Below are positions 61,526-64,000 of a stretch of DNA of 64,000 bases, one piece after another. This DNA comes from Nitrospira sp. (lineage in GTDB: Bacteria > Nitrospirota > Nitrospiria > Nitrospirales > Nitrospiraceae). The stretch's first letter is position 1. Each line of letters opens with the position of its first letter. The notes beneath the pieces were generated by a model. It saw only the letters and a program-made list of their open reading frames with translations, made no database searches and was not told the DNA's origin. A program made the position numbers and the translations under genes. Location of the stretch: assembly GCA_030653545.1 (NCBI GenBank), contig JAURZE010000038.1:1-64000 (forward strand), written 5' to 3'.

Positions 61526-62298
61526 TCGTCACCCTCACGCCGCTCACTGCAACCCGCTTTGCCGGCAGCGCACTCCCTGAGAGCTGCCAGGGACCGGCGT
61601 TGCAACATCTACTGATCCCTCGTGTGGCGTCTTGGAGCATGTATCCCACACTCTGCAAAGGCGATCGCCTTGAACTGGCTCCGGCTGAGCCACTCCATGT
61701 GGGTGACTTAGTGGTCTTCCGGACACCGTTCGGACTGGTCTGCCACAGACTCATTGCACGGCAAGAGCAGATCCTGCTCACAAAAGGCGATGCCAATTCC
61801 GGGGCTCCGGAACCGGTGATGCTCAGAGATGTGCTCGGCATCGTCGTCGCGGTGGTGCGTGGGTCGACCCACGTCGTCACGGCAGATCTGGCAACACTGC
61901 CCCCTCCGCCACCGTGGCGCCGCATCATCGACCACCTGGGCGTAACCATTCTGGATCGCAGTCGACGAGGAGCCCACCGCCTGATGCGGCTGGGGTTACA
62001 GCACTCCTGGCTCGGAGAGTTCTTGGCCAGCCAGACGGTCCGATGGGCCTCCGTTGAACGCATGACGGCAAGCCCGGTACAGTCGCTCCACGAGGCCCTT
62101 GGACCCGATCCAACGGAACCCCCATCACTTCAGGACGGTCGGCCCGATCCAAGGATGATTCTCAGAATTCGCCTTGGCCCGATCCGGCTGGGAACCTTTC
62201 ACCAAACCGCTGAAAGACTGGACATTCGGGCCATCCTGGCCGGCACCAGGCTGGAGTTCACCCTCCGAGAGGCGCTGCGGCATCAGTCAGGCTCCTGA
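61522..62298 (+). CDS. S24/S26-family signal peptidase-like protein (SipW type)
   Basis: A 258-residue protein. VASWSMYPTL contains catalytic Ser39, CHRLIAR contains His75 and TKGDAN contains Asp90: the Ser-His-Asp pattern of SipW/ER-type signal peptidases rather than the Ser-Lys of bacterial LepB. No membrane anchor is evident. The obvious role is removal of the leader from the peptide at 58377, or maturation of a secreted partner. It is the last gene of the operon and overlaps the nucleotidyltransferase. Confidence 0.78.
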   Translation: MIVTLTPLTATRFAGSALPESCQGPALQHLLIPRVASWSMYPTLCKGDRLELAPAEPLHVGDLVVFRTPFGLVCHRLIARQEQILLTKGDANSGAPEPVMLRDVLGIVVAVVRGSTHVVTADLATLPPPPPWRRIIDHLGVTILDRSRRGAHRLMRLGLQHSWLGEFLASQTVRWASVERMTASPVQSLHEALGPDPTEPPSLQDGRPDPRMILRIRLGPIRLGTFHQTAERLDIRAILAGTRLEFTLREALRHQSGS

Positions 62299-62356
62299 CG
62301 GCAACCATCCTCCCGGTAATCACTTTCAATTTTGCAGAGTTGAATCACACATCCTT

Positions 62357-62386
62357 TTGCCCGATCGCTCCGTAGAGTGTTATAGT
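62357..62386 (+). promoter_or_regulatory. Promoter of the ECF sigma factor operon
   Basis: TTGCCC (62357-62362), an 18-base spacer and TATAGT (62381-62386). Transcription would start near 62393, 45 bases before the ATG at 62438. No clear self-regulating ECF-type -35/-10 pair is seen. Confidence 0.45.
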
Positions 62387-62437
62387 TGGGGCGTGTTTCA
62401 GACCGACGTCAGAATGTTGTTAGCCAACTGATCCACT

Positions 62438-63043
62438 ATGGACCCCTCGTCGCAACACGCCGCCTCAAACATTGACCCAAAGCTGCTGGCCCGGGTGGTC
62501 AAGGGAGACCACCAGGCATTCAGTCAGCTCTACGATCAATCCAGTACGCTCTTGTATACGATGGCACTGCGCATTCTCGGCAATCGCGATGAAGCGGCTG
62601 AACTCCTCCAGGATGTCTACCTGGAGGTCTGGCGCAAAGTCTCACGCTACGATGTCGGACGGGGAACCCCTGTAGCCTGGCTGGTCACGCTGACGCGGAG
62701 CCGGGCCATCGATCGACTCCGGGCCCGGGCCTCCCGGGGCCTGAATAAGTCGACGGAATCCCTGGACAGCTCATCGGCCTCCCAGATCGCCGATCGAGGT
62801 CCCAACCCTTTTGACGCCCAAGCCGATCAGGAAATTCGAACTTTGGTGGGAGGCGCGCTGGCGGCGCTCCCGCAAGCCCAACAACATGCGCTGGAATTGG
62901 CCTACTACGAAGGGCTGTCCCACGCAGAAATCGCAGCCCGGCTGAATCAGCCGCTCGGAACCGTGAAGACCAGAATCAAGCTGGGCATGTCCAAGCTTCG
63001 GGAGTCGCTCCGGCGCTGTTGGGAACAGGGTGAACACGTATGA
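62438..63043 (+). CDS. ECF sigma factor (SigK/RpoE type)
   Basis: A 201-residue sigma factor with region 2 (FSQLYDQSSTLLYTMALRILGNRDEAAELLQDVYLEVWRKV) and region 4 (AQQHALELAYYEGLSHAEIAARLNQPLGTVKTRIKLGMSKLRESL). It should direct RNA polymerase to a small stress or envelope regulon. The stop overlaps the start of the anti-sigma gene (ATGA), as in SigK-RskA pairs. Confidence 0.9.
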   Translation: MDPSSQHAASNIDPKLLARVVKGDHQAFSQLYDQSSTLLYTMALRILGNRDEAAELLQDVYLEVWRKVSRYDVGRGTPVAWLVTLTRSRAIDRLRARASRGLNKSTESLDSSSASQIADRGPNPFDAQADQEIRTLVGGALAALPQAQQHALELAYYEGLSHAEIAARLNQPLGTVKTRIKLGMSKLRESLRRCWEQGEHV

Positions 63044-64000
63044 CCCACGAAGAACTCGAAGAAGCCGTCCCGCTGTATGCTGCCGGCGCGCTCGAACGCT
63101 CCGAGCGGCAGGCGCTCGAAGCCCATCTGCTCTCGGGTTGCGTCTCGTGCCATACGGCGCTCAAGGAGTTCCAGTCGGTAGCGGCCATTCTGCCGTTCGG
63201 ATTGAGTTCGGCGCCGGCTCCGCGGGCCCTGAAAGCGAAAATCATGGCCGCGCGGACGCCGACCGCTATCGCCGAAGATGCTCAAGACAAAGTCGACGTG
63301 AAGCCAAGCCTGGAACCGGGCGAATGGATGAACCATCTCTTCCCTCCGGAATCCGCAACCGCGCCGAGATCGTTTGGGTGGGCCTTAAGCTTCGCCGCAT
63401 TGGCCATTCTCTCCATCGGAGGCTACCTCGCGTGGACCTCCTACACGCAAAACGTCACCGGCACCGCCGTTGTCCAGCAGCTCCAAGCGGCTTCGGATGA
63501 CCAGACGAAGAAGGTCGCCGCGCTCCAGCAGCAACTGGACGAGCGGGAACGCACGATCGTTCAAATGAAGGAAGAGTTGCAGCAACGCACAACCGACTCA
63601 ACAGAACTGAAGGATCAGCTCATTCAACGCGAGGCGGAGCTCGAAGATCTGAAGTTCCAATTTGCTGCGCGCGGGGGAGTGCCGCCTGCCAACCGTGAAC
63701 CGGAAGATGAGCTCGCCGCCCTACTCCGCGTTCCGAACGCAAAAGCCGTCTCACTCAATGGATCAGACATGGCCAAGCAAGCGTCCGGCATGCTCGTCTA
63801 CGATGCCCGGACCAAGAAGGCCTGGCTCTACGCCATGAATCTTCCGGAATGCCCCAACGGCACCACGTATCAACTCTGGGCCATCAATGACAAGCCGGTC
63901 AGCGTGGGAACCTTCCATATGGACAGCGGTGAAACTGCGCATCTCCTGGTCAGCCGGGTCCCGGAATTCTCCAAGACCAAAAAGTTTGCCGTCAGCCTTG
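63040..64000 (+). CDS. rskA: RskA-like anti-sigma factor (partial, cut by window end)
   Basis: The visible 320 residues start MTHEELEEAVPLYAAGALERSERQALEAH. His29, Cys34 and Cys37 match a zinc-binding anti-sigma domain. A membrane segment lies at about residues 114-132, then a periplasmic coiled coil (residues 140-215) and an RskA-type C-terminal domain (YQLWAINDKPVSVGTFHMDSGE). It holds the ECF sigma factor at the membrane until a signal is received. The coiled coil between membrane and RskA domain is longer than usual. The stop is outside the window. Confidence 0.85.
   Translation, partial: MTHEELEEAVPLYAAGALERSERQALEAHLLSGCVSCHTALKEFQSVAAILPFGLSSAPAPRALKAKIMAARTPTAIAEDAQDKVDVKPSLEPGEWMNHLFPPESATAPRSFGWALSFAALAILSIGGYLAWTSYTQNVTGTAVVQQLQAASDDQTKKVAALQQQLDERERTIVQMKEELQQRTTDSTELKDQLIQREAELEDLKFQFAARGGVPPANREPEDELAALLRVPNAKAVSLNGSDMAKQASGMLVYDARTKKAWLYAMNLPECPNGTTYQLWAINDKPVSVGTFHMDSGETAHLLVSRVPEFSKTKKFAVSL

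Noticed and set aside
1-64000. CRISPR arrays, rRNA genes or prophage modules
   Set aside because: No regularly spaced repeats, no rRNA-like sequence and no phage structural genes were seen anywhere in the window.

Overview
The window looks like chromosomal DNA of a Nitrospira-type bacterium (phylum Nitrospirota). It is GC-rich and Gram-negative in character: outer-membrane proteins, lipoproteins, an RND efflux system and a PagL-like enzyme. The mix of glycogen synthesis, sulfur-carrier-protein sulfur assimilation and many small conserved hypotheticals fits that genus. This placement is an inference from overall gene content; no rRNA or nitrite oxidoreductase gene is present to fix it.

Layout. 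1-141: edge of a likely IS3-family element. 187-9.4 kb: small housekeeping and hypothetical genes (FmdB zinc ribbon, HemW, Ca2+/H+ exchanger, ClpS-like adaptor, an AAKP-repeat basic protein, DUF3386, DUF5069, a TPM-domain protein, a nucleotidyltransferase-like protein). 9.4-11.6 kb: an FAD monooxygenase and a secreted phospholipase-D-like protein. 11.7-17.0 kb: a sulfur-carrier locus with two ubiquitin-like carriers, two E1-like adenylyltransferases, a JAMM protease, cysteine synthase, threonine synthase and a NIL-domain protein. 17-20.2 kb: small zinc proteins, an MsbA-like ABC exporter and peptide deformylase. 20.3-26.8 kb: a HEAT-repeat protein and a heavy-metal RND efflux operon with a candidate operator over its promoter. 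26.8-31.0 kb: a complete spermidine/putrescine ABC transporter. 31.2-35.4 kb: glgC followed by a Ski2-like helicase split into two genes in reversed order. 35.4-40.7 kb: an outer-membrane protein and a large multidomain exoprotein. 40.8 kb: tRNA-Arg(ACG). 41.0-53.8 kb: glgB, FKBP isomerase, M15-type peptidase, response regulators with PilZ, VanZ-like protein, a tandem SagB-type oxidoreductase, hemerythrin, TPR proteins and a PagL-like protein. 53.8-62.3 kb: a glycosyltransferase-like and a methyltransferase gene, then a tightly packed operon encoding PqqD, three radical SAM enzymes, a Cys-containing small peptide, an HPr-kinase-like protein, a nucleotidyltransferase and a SipW-type peptidase. 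62.4 kb to the end: an ECF sigma factor and its RskA-like anti-sigma factor, cut by the window end.

The two most interesting regions are the 56.0-62.3 kb operon, which has the parts of an undescribed ribosomally made, post-translationally modified peptide (RiPP) pathway, and the split helicase at 32.4-35.4 kb, whose C-terminal half is encoded upstream of its N-terminal half. The sulfur locus at 11.7-17.0 kb suggests protein-thiocarboxylate-dependent synthesis of cysteine and possibly homocysteine. Several genes (clpS-like, glgC, pqqD) share an extended -10 box of the form TGCTAnnnT or TGCTATCCT only 7-8 bases before the start codon, which suggests leaderless transcripts.
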